Assembly (NCBI GenBank): GCA_036660615.1
Contig: JAVXAG010000031.1
Span: 1-17,286, forward strand
Origin: JAVXAG01 sp036660615
Lineage (GTDB): Bacteria > Bacillota > Clostridia > Peptostreptococcales > Anaerovoracaceae
DNA length: 17,286 nucleotides
Direction: 5' to 3'
The number at the start of each line of letters is the position of its first letter. Position 1 is the stretch's first letter. The notes under the pieces are model-generated. The model was given only the letters and a program-made list of their open reading frames with translations. It ran no database searches and was not told the origin of the DNA. The translations under genes and the position numbers were made by a program. Below are positions 7,481 to 14,733 of this stretch, in pieces.

Positions 7481-8230
7481 CTATAATTTGCTGTTTAAAT
7501 ATCTTTTTTTATATTTTATTTCTGCCAGCTTGCTGACTTTTTTATATACTGAAAAATTTACAAAACCGCCGATAACTCCTACAATAGGTAAGCCTTGAAC
7601 AAACTTTTCTACCAAAAGTTCATCTGACAATACTTTGGCCGTCTTGTTAATTTCATCTTCCAATGTTGTATCCTGAAAATCCATAGTGTCCATGGCTTCA
7701 CTCTCGGCATATCTGTCGTCGCTGCTGTCCAGTGCAACCTTAATCAATTTCAATATATATATTTTTTCATCTTCTTCCTCATATGAAAATCCATAACTTA
7801 AAGCTATTTGGTAAATTCCCTTAAGCAAGGTAGTAACCAACACTGGAATATCCGGTATTCCCATACCCATCAGTCCCATTCCAAAGCCCGAAGCCGTAGT
7901 TATTGTGTTGTTTAACAGATTGCTTTTTTTAGATAACTTATCCATCCTTTTTAAGTTTTTTCTAGTATCTTTCCTGTCTATTATATAATCATTTGCTCCA
8001 AATTCCAATCCAATGTCTTCTTTTTTAAATGTTTTTTCAATCAATCCTGTTCCTTGAACAAAGACTAATTTAAAAGCTTTTATAAATGCGTATTCCAAAG
8101 TACCTATGAGTTTTTCTGGTACTTTCTCATAAATTACTGCTTTTAATGCTATCTCAGTTTTTTCTTTTTCTAAGAAGGCTCTTTCTTTTTTTGAAAGATC
8201 CAGAATCGCTTTTCTAATATTGTTTCCCAA
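7481..8230 (-). CDS. EcsC family protein
   Basis: Member of the EcsC protein family, named after the third gene of the Bacillus ecs (ABC transporter) locus; the biochemical role is unknown. The 249 residues include the diagnostic stretch GIPDIPVLVTTLLKGIYQIA, followed by SYGF and an EDEKIYILKLI-like helix. The Gly-rich, hydrophobic segment just before it (about 112-135) and a hydrophobic C-terminal region (QGLPIVGVIGGFVNF) suggest membrane association. The start is TTG, supported by a full AGGAGG 7 nt upstream. No ABC transporter genes (ecsA/ecsB) are adjacent, so the name does not imply an Ecs system here. Neighbours are the Smr-like gene 24 bp upstream and the unknown acidic-tailed gene 12 bp downstream. 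Confidence 0.85.
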   Translation of the reverse strand: MGNNIRKAILDLSKKERAFLEKEKTEIALKAVIYEKVPEKLIGTLEYAFIKAFKLVFVQGTGLIEKTFKKEDIGLEFGANDYIIDRKDTRKNLKRMDKLSKKSNLLNNTITTASGFGMGLMGMGIPDIPVLVTTLLKGIYQIALSYGFSYEEEDEKIYILKLIKVALDSSDDRYAESEAMDTMDFQDTTLEDEINKTAKVLSDELLVEKFVQGLPIVGVIGGFVNFSVYKKVSKLAEIKYKKRYLNSKL

Positions 8231-8254
8231 AATACTGCCTCCTGTTTACTCGAT

Positions 8255-8599
8255 TTATTTTAGTAATACTATTGTAATTCCCTTGTTTCCATCCACATAT
8301 GAACTAAAATCCTTAAGTTGTGGGCAGACCGTCAAAAAATCTTTTTTGTTGTCCATCCATTGTTCACCACCACAAAATTTCCTTATTATCCCTGATAGAT
8401 AAGGTTCTTTCAGCTTGGCTTTAACTCCCACTTTGATTCCTCCGCCTACTCCAGATGAGCCATAACCATGAACCAAAATCACTGCCTTTTGTCCTGACAT
8501 CTTTGCTGTAGACAACTCATTTACCATTTTGTTAAGCGCCACTGGTACTGTGGGCATTCCTCTTTCTAAGTTAACTTCTCTAACTTTTACATATCCCAC
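8255..8599 (-). CDS. Small Smr/MutS2 C-terminal-like protein
   Basis: Stand-alone protein of 114 residues resembling the Smr domain, a nucleic-acid-binding or nicking module found at the C-terminus of MutS2. The best evidence is the VILVHGYGSSGVGG segment (about 40-54), matching the Smr HGxGxG loop, preceded by a helix of the right length. The first Smr motif (LDLHG) is represented only by a divergent VNLERG, and there is an insertion of roughly 30 residues with two cysteines before the last strand (ITIVLL). The start is GTG; its G is the last base of the tcdA stop codon, and GAGGT lies 6-7 nt upstream, so translation is probably coupled to tcdA. Nuclease activity cannot be assumed given the weak first motif. 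Confidence 0.72.
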   Translation of the reverse strand: MGYVKVREVNLERGMPTVPVALNKMVNELSTAKMSGQKAVILVHGYGSSGVGGGIKVGVKAKLKEPYLSGIIRKFCGGEQWMDNKKDFLTVCPQLKDFSSYVDGNKGITIVLLK

Positions 8600-9291
8600 T
8601 ATTTTACCTCCAATAAATCTCTTATTACTTGTCCACCGATAATTAATCCTGCCGTAGATGGCACATAACTTATGCTCCCTGGGGTTGGCTGCCCCGTCTT
8701 TATAGGTTCTTCTTTTGAGTATAACACTTTTACGTTAGAAATGCCCCTATTTCGCAGTTCTTTTCTCACTACTTTTGCAAGTGGACACACTGATGTCTTT
8801 TCTATATCAACAATTTCAAATCTATTATTGTCCAATTTATTTCCTGTCCCCATAGATGAAATAACCGGCACATCCGCCTCTTTTGCTCTTACGATAATAT
8901 CTATTTTAGCTGTCGTCGTATCTATAGCATCTATTATATAGTCAAACTCTTCAAATGCAAAACTGTTTCGTACCTGCTCATCATCAGGCAAATAGAAACA
9001 TTGGTGACACGTGACTCTGCAATCCGGATTAATTGAAAGTATTCGTTCTTTCATTACCTGCACCTTGCTTTGACCAATGGTTTTATATGTAGCGATGATC
9101 TGTCTATTAATATTGCTTTCTGAAATAACATCATTGTCAACAATATCCATCTCGCCAACTCCAGCTCTGGCCAACGCTTCGCACACAAATCCACCAACGC
9201 CACCAACACCAAATATCAGTACCTTGGCCGCTGCCAGCTTGTCAACGCCTGATTTTCCGATTAACATTTCTGTACGTTCTAGTCTACTCAT
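8599..9291 (-). CDS. tcdA: tRNA threonylcarbamoyladenosine dehydratase (E1-like)
   Basis: E1-like adenylating enzyme that, in characterised homologues, dehydrates t6A37 of ANN-decoding tRNAs to cyclic t6A in an ATP-dependent reaction. The 230-residue protein begins with the family-typical RTEMLIGKSG and has the nucleotide loop GVGGVGG (28-34), the D53 acidic residue in IVDNDV, the SNINRQ motif (59-64) with catalytic arginine, and the terminal GSISYVPSTAGLI segment. The ATG at 9291 is preferred over one at 9315 because GAGGG (9296-9300) is 4 nt upstream of it and the extra eight residues are not family-like; the chosen start leaves a 7-bp gap after recX. ThiF/MoeB paralogues share this fold, but the C-terminal half fits TcdA better. 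Confidence 0.88.
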   Translation of the reverse strand: MSRLERTEMLIGKSGVDKLAAAKVLIFGVGGVGGFVCEALARAGVGEMDIVDNDVISESNINRQIIATYKTIGQSKVQVMKERILSINPDCRVTCHQCFYLPDDEQVRNSFAFEEFDYIIDAIDTTTAKIDIIVRAKEADVPVISSMGTGNKLDNNRFEIVDIEKTSVCPLAKVVRKELRNRGISNVKVLYSKEEPIKTGQPTPGSISYVPSTAGLIIGGQVIRDLLEVK

Positions 9292-9298
9292 GGTACCC

Positions 9299-9775
9299 TC
9301 ATAATTCTTCTTCATTATTATTTTTAACCATATTTATGGTTCTGTATACAATATCTATCGGATATCCCAGTGTGGATAGCCTACGCCCTATTCTACCAAT
9401 GACTTTTTCTGACAGACGTTCTCCTTGAGGAACTCCTATGTTTCTAATGATTTTTTTTGCTTCCTCATATGCCATCTGTTTTTCATCTATGGGGCTATCG
9501 TATTCATCAAAAGCCCTCTCTATTATTATGGGATCAACACCCTTTTGTTTAAGTTCAGTTGTAATTCGCTGCTTTCCCTTGGATTTTCCTAGAGCATAAG
9601 TAAAATATTCCATACAGTATCTCAAGTCATTCAAATATCCATAGTCCAAAAAATCCGCAATCAATCTTTCAATTTCTTCTGTGGCAAATTCTTTCTCAGT
9701 CAAATATTTTCTCATTTCAAATACTGTTCTATTGCGAGTACCTAGCCGTCTTAGGGCAACGTCGTTGATATTAAT
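9299..9775 (-). CDS. recX: Regulatory protein RecX, probable AUU start
   Basis: RecX modulates RecA filaments; it is built of three-helix repeats. The ATG at 9715 would give 138 residues starting in the middle of the first repeat. Reading on in frame gives NINDVALRRLGTRNRTVFE, which restores the family N-terminus (ALxxLxxRxRTxxE). No ATG, GTG, TTG or CTG occurs in that extension. An ATT at 9773-9775 lies exactly 6 nt after GGAGGG (9782-9787), which itself follows the stop of the upstream gene; no ribosome site precedes the ATG at 9715. I therefore annotate an AUU start (158 residues). Later repeats are visible in the KGKQRITTELKQKG region and in GERLSEKVIGRIGRRLSTLG. A base error near the start is the alternative. 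Confidence 0.82.
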   Translation of the reverse strand: MNINDVALRRLGTRNRTVFEMRKYLTEKEFATEEIERLIADFLDYGYLNDLRYCMEYFTYALGKSKGKQRITTELKQKGVDPIIIERAFDEYDSPIDEKQMAYEEAKKIIRNIGVPQGERLSEKVIGRIGRRLSTLGYPIDIVYRTINMVKNNNEEEL

Positions 9776-9790
9776 AAGAATCCCTCCAAA
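9776..9790 (-). promoter_or_regulatory. Strong Shine-Dalgarno site deciding the recX start
   Basis: GGAGGG at 9782-9787 lies directly after the TAG stop of the phosphopantetheinyl transferase gene and 6 nt before the in-frame ATT at 9775. A site of this quality with no ordinary start codon at the right distance is the main argument for initiation at AUU. Confidence 0.65.
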
Positions 9791-10351
9791 CTATGCCAAA
9801 ATCCTAACTTCAACATTAACTTTTTCTTCTGTGCAAACCACACATTTTATTTCGTTGGATATCTCTATTGGTGTCAAAAAAAGTGTTTTTCCGTCTATTT
9901 GCAACTGATCCAGAATATCGCCTTTTTCCGATATGAAATTCCCACCTTCAGCAAAAAGTCCTGCTCCAGTAAATTTACCAAAGGCCTCTTTTCTTACCCA
10001 AATTTCAAAAAATCCTTCTATACCCCAAAGTTCAACGTAATGTTGTTCTTCTTTTGTAAAGTATCGCTTAGCTATTTCTTCGTACTTACATTCTTTTACT
10101 TCTTGGATATCCAGTCCGCATTGTGAAGTACCAATCAGACACATCCAAAGCAATCCTGAATGTGACAGTGAAAATTCCAGTTCTGTACCATCAAAGTATG
10201 GCTTGCCTTTTTCTCTTTTTAGTATATCAGCACTGTATACGTCGATTTCAAGGTTGTTCTCAGCACAAAATCTTGCCGCTGCTTCCCTTATTAAATCGTA
10301 TCCTTTTTCACCTTGTTTAAATGGTCCTTCATAAATATATATGCTAAACAT
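9791..10351 (-). CDS. 4'-phosphopantetheinyl transferase, Sfp type
   Basis: Transfers the phosphopantetheine arm of coenzyme A to a serine on carrier proteins (ACP, PCP). The 186-residue protein shows the Sfp-superfamily motifs in order: KGKPYF (48-53), FSLSHSG (60-66), GLDIQ (79-83, Mg ligand D81) and WVRKEAFGKFTG (118-129, with E122 and K126). Sfp has GIDIE, so the second acidic position is Gln here. It is shorter than Sfp itself (about 224 residues), closer to the compact HetI/AcpT-like members. No polyketide, nonribosomal peptide or fatty-acid gene is in the window, so the carrier is unknown. ATG with AAGGAG at 5 nt. It heads the six-gene run, downstream of an extended -10 promoter. Confidence 0.88.
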   Translation of the reverse strand: MFSIYIYEGPFKQGEKGYDLIREAAARFCAENNLEIDVYSADILKREKGKPYFDGTELEFSLSHSGLLWMCLIGTSQCGLDIQEVKECKYEEIAKRYFTKEEQHYVELWGIEGFFEIWVRKEAFGKFTGAGLFAEGGNFISEKGDILDQLQIDGKTLFLTPIEISNEIKCVVCTEEKVNVEVRILA

Positions 10352-10383
10352 AAATTCTCCTTAATGTAATTTGATATCTCTAT

Positions 10384-10412
10384 ATTATAACAAAAAACAA
10401 GAAAGAACGCCA
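10384..10412 (-). promoter_or_regulatory. Extended -10 promoter of the PPTase-recX-tcdA-smr-ecsC run
   Basis: TATAAT at 10384-10389 is preceded by TGT (10390-10392), an extended -10 element. The -35 at 17 bp is weak (TGGCGT, 10407-10412) and falls inside the stem of the yerC terminator. It lies about 33 bp upstream of the phosphopantetheinyl transferase ATG. Confidence 0.55.
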
Positions 10413-10425
10413 TATGTGACGTTCT
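10391..10425 (-). terminator. Intrinsic terminator after yerC-like gene
   Basis: On the minus strand an 8-bp stem (AGAACGTC with GGCGTTCT, one G-U pair; 10404-10425) with a 6-nt loop is followed by the U-rich run TTCTTGTTTTTTG (10391-10403). It starts 12 bp after the yerC stop codon. Confidence 0.75.
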
Positions 10426-10437
10426 AAATTATGATAT

Positions 10438-10734
10438 TTACTTTTCTTCTATCCTTTCGAGAACTCTCTTGTATCCATCAGCACCATAAACCAAGCATTT
10501 GTTTATTCTACTTATTGTAGCTGTAGATGCTTTTGTGATATCCTCGATTTCGTTATATGTTTTTTTGTTTGAGAGCAACTTGGCAACCTGCAATCTCTGT
10601 GCAATTGCGTGTATTTCATTTATTGTACAAATATCTTCAAAAAACCTATAACAATCTTCTTCATCTGTTAATGTCAAAATAGCTTTAAACAGTTCATCTA
10701 TGTCGTCCCGTTTAAACTTGGAATCATATGCCAT
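10438..10734 (-). CDS. YerC/YecD family TrpR-related DNA-binding protein
   Basis: Small (98 residues) all-helical protein of the TrpR-like superfamily, close in pattern to Bacillus YerC. The conserved core EDICTINEIHAIAQRLQVAKLL (about 33-54) is followed by the helix-turn-helix TYNEIEDITKASTATISRIN (about 59-78). The regulated genes are not known; family resemblance to TrpR does not show tryptophan binding. I place the start at 10734, not at an ATG at 10758, because AAAGGAG is 7-8 nt upstream of the former and the family begins there. It has its own promoter and terminator, so it is probably monocistronic between two larger operons. Confidence 0.88.
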   Translation of the reverse strand: MAYDSKFKRDDIDELFKAILTLTDEEDCYRFFEDICTINEIHAIAQRLQVAKLLSNKKTYNEIEDITKASTATISRINKCLVYGADGYKRVLERIEEK

Positions 10735-10772
10735 ATTAGTAGCTCCTTTCGTCTTCAATAAAATCTTTTTTT

Positions 10773-10801
10773 ATTATATTACTTTTACACACTAAAGTCA
10801 A
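10773..10801 (-). promoter_or_regulatory. Near-consensus promoter of yerC-like gene
   Basis: TTGACT (10796-10801) and TATAAT (10773-10778) with a 17-bp spacer, 39 bp upstream of the start codon. The -35 begins only 8 bp after the ctpA stop codon, and I see no ctpA terminator between them, so some read-through from ctpA is possible. Confidence 0.85.
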
Positions 10802-10809
10802 ATTGTCTT

Positions 10810-11988
10810 TTAATTGCTAACTAGAACGTCTTTTGCCTTCTCCAGTTGATAATCAATTTTGTCGCTAGGCTTTAACTCAATTTCGTAGTCTGGTTTGACT
10901 CCTTTATTATGTATAACCTTTCCCTTTGGTGAAAAATACTGCATTATTGTCATCTTCACTGCCGAACCATCATTAAAGGCAAATGTTCCCTGAACAATTC
11001 CTTTTCCATAAGTCTTTGTTCCAATTATTTCTCCACCATTATTATCTTGAATGGCAGCTGCCAATATCTCCGATGTGCTGGCTGTGTTTCCGTTGACCAG
11101 GACCACATAATCAAGGGTTGTAGCCTTTTGATCTGAATTGTAGTAAGTTTTCTTCCCGCTCTTGTCTGTCATATATGTGATTGTGCATTCTGGAAGTAAC
11201 ATATCCGCTATCTCGATGCCCTGTTCTGTATAGCCTCCGCCGTTTCCTCTTATATCTATAACCAAATTTTCAACATTCTTTAGTTCCATAGTGTTTAGTT
11301 CAGTTCTAAACTGTTTGGCTGTATTTTTCTCAAAGGATACAATACCAATGTAGCCAGTTTTTTTATCCAGCAAAGTGGAGTATACTGAACGCTCTGCCAC
11401 TACGGATCTAATCATTTCGATTGTATTTTCTACACCATTTCTTTTGTATGTCAAAGAAACTTTAGTCCCCTGCTCGCCTCGCATGGCCACTTTCATTTCT
11501 TCCGCAGTGTTGTAGGCTTTTCCATCTACAGCGACGATAATATCTCCTGCCTTTAATTTGCTTTCTTCCGCCGCACTATTAGGCAAAATACTGAGTATAA
11601 CATACTCATCTTTATCATTTTTTGCAAAATTTACACCGACTCCAGAGAACTCACCATTCATGTAATCTGTCCATTTTGCCATTTCCTCTTTTGTCATATA
11701 TGAGGAATACTTATCATTTAGTGAGCCAAGTAGCCCCTTGTAGACTCCGTTCATCATATCTGTTTCTTTAACGTCCCAAAGGAAATTATTCTTTATGGTT
11801 TTATCTAGTTGATAAAGCTTGGAGTATTTCTTAGCAAAATTTTCAAGTTCCATAAGGTTTTGTTTCTTCACTACGGCTGAATCTGTCAATGTTGCATAAG
11901 CTGTAAATATTCCTACTGTAACTAAACTAGTACAAATTACTATAATTACAATTAACATAACAAATTTACTTTTTCTCATTTTTATCAT
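10810..11988 (-). CDS. ctpA: S41 family C-terminal processing protease with PDZ domain
   Basis: Membrane-anchored or exported serine protease acting outside the cytoplasm. From ATG 11988 (392 residues) it has a signal/anchor helix (about 8-32), an N-terminal helical segment (45-110), a PDZ domain (about 113-193, with FSGVGVNF and KAGDIIVAVDGK) and the S41 core with IDIRGNGGG (244-252). Catalytic Ser304 lies in NTASTSEI and Lys329 in TYGKG. An upstream ATG at 12057 would overlap recJ and add a non-family tail; AGGG lies 6 nt before 11988, which is 8 bp after the recJ stop. CtpA-type proteases are often found next to ftsEX-LytM genes in Firmicutes and can activate or process wall hydrolases. 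The target here is not known. Confidence 0.9.
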   Translation of the reverse strand: MIKMRKSKFVMLIVIIVICTSLVTVGIFTAYATLTDSAVVKKQNLMELENFAKKYSKLYQLDKTIKNNFLWDVKETDMMNGVYKGLLGSLNDKYSSYMTKEEMAKWTDYMNGEFSGVGVNFAKNDKDEYVILSILPNSAAEESKLKAGDIIVAVDGKAYNTAEEMKVAMRGEQGTKVSLTYKRNGVENTIEMIRSVVAERSVYSTLLDKKTGYIGIVSFEKNTAKQFRTELNTMELKNVENLVIDIRGNGGGYTEQGIEIADMLLPECTITYMTDKSGKKTYYNSDQKATTLDYVVLVNGNTASTSEILAAAIQDNNGGEIIGTKTYGKGIVQGTFAFNDGSAVKMTIMQYFSPKGKVIHNKGVKPDYEIELKPSDKIDYQLEKAKDVLVSN

Positions 11989-11996
11989 ATTTTTCC

Positions 11997-13634
11997 CTAC
12001 ACTTCTATATCTTCCACAATCAATTGCAGTTTTTTTGCACCATTCCATAATTGACATTCAAACTTGCCAACTAAACTATGTTTTTTCAAACTATGCATTA
12101 TTGTATCATATTCTTTGGCTTTTCCAAATAGTACACATTGAATTTTTTTGCCAAATTCATCTGTTGCCAAAAATCTTACGTGATTTTTCTCGGCGCCCAT
12201 ATAACTGATTGCTGATAATTCCACTGCAGGTACTCTGAAAACCGGTCTAGTATTCTTGCACCCAAAAGGTGCTATTAGTTCAATTTGGTCTGCAAGTTCC
12301 TCTGTTAGTTGAGAAATTGTGACCTCCATATCTACATATATACTTTTATTAAGGGCCATTGGATTGCCTTCCAATATTTTAGCTACGTTCTGGTTTAAAC
12401 CGACTCTTAGTTTTTCCAAATTTTCTTTTTTCATGGAGAAACCACAAGCTGCACTGTGCCCACCGAATTTTGTAAACAATTCTTCGTGGTCTTTTAGTAG
12501 GGAATAAATATCAATGTTGTCTATGCTTCTTCCTGTTCCCTTGTACCCATCACCAGATGGGGTCACTATAATTGTTGGTTTATTGTACAAATCTTTTACT
12601 TTTCCTGCAACTATTCCTGTAATTCCCTCATGGGCATTTTCCATTAAAACTACAAGGAAGTTGTCGTTTCTATGTAAAGTTTCTATGATTTCCACAGCTT
12701 CTTTATATGTGTCCTCTTGGATTTTTTTCCTTTGACTGTTTTGTTCAACCATTTTGTCTGCCATAAGTTGAATTTTTTCTATATTTGTTGACGTAAGCAA
12801 CTGCACTCCAAGTTTGGCATCTACCATTCTTCCCGCCGCGTTTATATGTGGAACAATTCCAAAAGAAACGTCTTCTGACCTAACTTTCCCTCTAATCAAA
12901 GATATTTTTTCCATCAAAGTGTCTAGTCCCAGTCGACCTCCTAAATTTATTGCTCTTAATCCATATTTTGCAAGAGTTCTATTCTCATCAACCAAAGGTA
13001 CAATGTCTCCGATTGTTCCAATTCCTACCAAATCCAATATCTCTGTCAATGCTTTTCTGGGAATGTCTGTTTTCTTTGAAATACCTTGAGCAAGTTTAAA
13101 GGCAATTCCACAGCCAGCCAGTTCCTTAAATGGATATGTACAATCTTTTTGTTTAGGATTGATTACAAGGCAATCCGCAATGGTATCAGTAATTGTATGA
13201 TGGTCAGTAACGAGAATCTGTAGCCCTAATTTCTTTGCATATTCAACCTCATTGTATGAAACACTGCCACAATCTACGGTAATAATCATATCGATGTTTT
13301 GTTTTTTTATAGTATCTATTGCCTCCATATTTAGACCGTAACCCTCGTCAAATCTAGAAGGTATGTAATATGTGATGTTACTTGTTAAATACGACAGCAC
13401 ATTGAGCAATATTGTTGTTGATGTTACTCCATCCGCATCGTAGTCTCCATATATACAAATTCTCTTATTTGCATTAATTTGGGACAATATTAAATCCACC
13501 CCTGCTTCCATATTGTGGAGCAGGAATGGATTGTATGTTTTTTGAGGTTTCTCTGAAAGAAACTCCTCTATATCCTCTTGTGAATAGATTCCTCTATTGT
13601 TTAACAATTTTATCATTGTTGTTTCTATATTCAT
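11997..13634 (-). CDS. recJ: Single-stranded-DNA-specific exonuclease RecJ
   Basis: 5'-3' ssDNA exonuclease of the DHH superfamily, used in RecF-pathway recombination, mismatch repair and base excision. The 545 residues contain motif I YGDYDADGVTS (62-72; D64, D66, D68), DCG (121-123), DHH (144-146), then FGIVPHINAAGRM, the DHHA1 GGHSAACGFS motif and a C-terminal OB-like region ending near QLWNGAKKLQLIVED. It is of the short type, lacking the long C-terminal extension of the roughly 780-residue Bacillus protein. The N-terminus starts some 10-20 residues later than many homologues, but an in-frame TAG lies seven codons upstream. AAGGA is 12 nt before the ATG, a long spacing. It sits between the LytM gene (29 bp) and ctpA (8 bp). 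Confidence 0.95.
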   Translation of the reverse strand: MNIETTMIKLLNNRGIYSQEDIEEFLSEKPQKTYNPFLLHNMEAGVDLILSQINANKRICIYGDYDADGVTSTTILLNVLSYLTSNITYYIPSRFDEGYGLNMEAIDTIKKQNIDMIITVDCGSVSYNEVEYAKKLGLQILVTDHHTITDTIADCLVINPKQKDCTYPFKELAGCGIAFKLAQGISKKTDIPRKALTEILDLVGIGTIGDIVPLVDENRTLAKYGLRAINLGGRLGLDTLMEKISLIRGKVRSEDVSFGIVPHINAAGRMVDAKLGVQLLTSTNIEKIQLMADKMVEQNSQRKKIQEDTYKEAVEIIETLHRNDNFLVVLMENAHEGITGIVAGKVKDLYNKPTIIVTPSGDGYKGTGRSIDNIDIYSLLKDHEELFTKFGGHSAACGFSMKKENLEKLRVGLNQNVAKILEGNPMALNKSIYVDMEVTISQLTEELADQIELIAPFGCKNTRPVFRVPAVELSAISYMGAEKNHVRFLATDEFGKKIQCVLFGKAKEYDTIMHSLKKHSLVGKFECQLWNGAKKLQLIVEDIEV

Positions 13635-13663
13635 ATATTTTATTAGTCCTTGCTAATGATAGT

Positions 13664-14707
13664 TTAAAAATATGACATTGGATTTACATATTCGCCTTTT
13701 TCACGTACTTCGAAATGTAAATGAGGACCTGTTGACATGCCTGTACTTCCCGACCTTGCAACAACTTCGCCTTTGCTTACTGTTTCTCCAACGCTAACTT
13801 TCAAAGAACTGTTGTGTCCATACAATGTACTAAGCCCACTACCATGGTCGATAATTACGGCATTTCCATATCCTCCGTACCAACCAGAAACGATTACTTT
13901 GCCTGCTGCCGCAGCATAAACTGGTGAACCTGATGAAACTCCAATATCTATTCCTGTATGACCTTTCCAAACACCCAAAATCGGATGAAGTCTAAAGCCA
14001 AATTCGGAAGTTATGTATGTAGAAGTTGTAGGCCATTTAAACTGTCCACCTTCATATACAGAATCATGATCCTGTAAGTTATATATTTCATCTGAAATTC
14101 TATCTGCTTCAGCATTTAAGGAGTCAATCTGCTTTTCTAACTCTGCTTTGTCACCTTCTAAGTTCTTTTTCTTTTGGCTTGCACTTGCCTGTTGTGCTGC
14201 TAACTGATCTTTTTGTTCTTGCAGTGCAGCTTTCTTTGATTTCAAGGCTCCATGCTGTTCTTTAAGTGTTTCCAATGTGTCCATATCGCTCTGGTATATT
14301 TTCTTTATCATCTCTACGTTTGAGATGAATTCGGATATGCTATTTGACCCAAGCAAAACATCAAGGAATCCTACTGAACCATTTTTATACATTACACGAA
14401 GTCTTGCATTAAGTCCATCTTCTCTTTTGTTCATCTTATCAACTGTTTCCGCTAGGTCTTTTTCTGCTACTGTAAGTTCACTTTCTTTCTGCCCGATTGA
14501 AGCTTCTAGTGATCTAACTTGCTTTTGTTGTGATAATATGTTCTTTTCCAGATTGCTTAAATCTGAAGCCAAATCATTTTTTTCACTTTGTACTTTGTCT
14601 AGTTCATCCTGTTTGTCCGATATTGAACCCGCATAAGAAAGGGTAAAACCACTAAATGCTACTACCAAAACTAGGATTAAACTACAAACTGTAATTTTCT
14701 TCTTCAT
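13664..14707 (-). CDS. LytM/M23 murein hydrolase with N-terminal coiled coil (EnvC-like)
   Basis: Exported peptidoglycan endopeptidase, likely activated by FtsEX. From ATG 14707 (347 residues): signal peptide MKKK plus hydrophobic core, ending near SYA (about 26); two coiled-coil arms (about 28-103 and 141-210) around the conserved loop YKNGSVGFLDVLLGSNS (107-123); and a C-terminal M23 domain with H250/D254 in GHTGID, H298 in YGH, and HLH (329-331) followed by FE. The zinc ligands and catalytic histidines are intact, so it should be an active enzyme, unlike E. coli EnvC, which only activates amidases. The ATG at 14776 would overlap ftsX and hide the signal peptide; AAGGAG lies 7 nt before 14707. 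Confidence 0.93.
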   Translation of the reverse strand: MKKKITVCSLILVLVVAFSGFTLSYAGSISDKQDELDKVQSEKNDLASDLSNLEKNILSQQKQVRSLEASIGQKESELTVAEKDLAETVDKMNKREDGLNARLRVMYKNGSVGFLDVLLGSNSISEFISNVEMIKKIYQSDMDTLETLKEQHGALKSKKAALQEQKDQLAAQQASASQKKKNLEGDKAELEKQIDSLNAEADRISDEIYNLQDHDSVYEGGQFKWPTTSTYITSEFGFRLHPILGVWKGHTGIDIGVSSGSPVYAAAAGKVIVSGWYGGYGNAVIIDHGSGLSTLYGHNSSLKVSVGETVSKGEVVARSGSTGMSTGPHLHFEVREKGEYVNPMSYF

Positions 14708-14733
14708 TTTAATCTCCTTTTCTTTCTCCCTCT

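Noticed and set aside
7481..8230. Reading the EcsC-family gene as evidence of an Ecs ABC transporter
   Set aside because: No ecsA or ecsB homologue is adjacent; the family is widespread without them.
9292..9315. ATG at 9315 as start of tcdA
   Set aside because: No ribosome site upstream; the ATG at 9291 has GAGGG and begins the conserved region.
10735..10758. ATG at 10758 as start of the yerC-like gene
   Set aside because: AAAGGAG lies inside this extension and serves the ATG at 10734.
11989..12057. Upstream ATG for ctpA overlapping recJ
   Set aside because: The added 23 residues are not family-like and would bury the signal anchor; AGGG marks the ATG at 11988.
14277..14636. Plus-strand open frame of 119 codons
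   Set aside because: Ser/Leu-rich shadow of the coiled-coil region of the LytM hydrolase.
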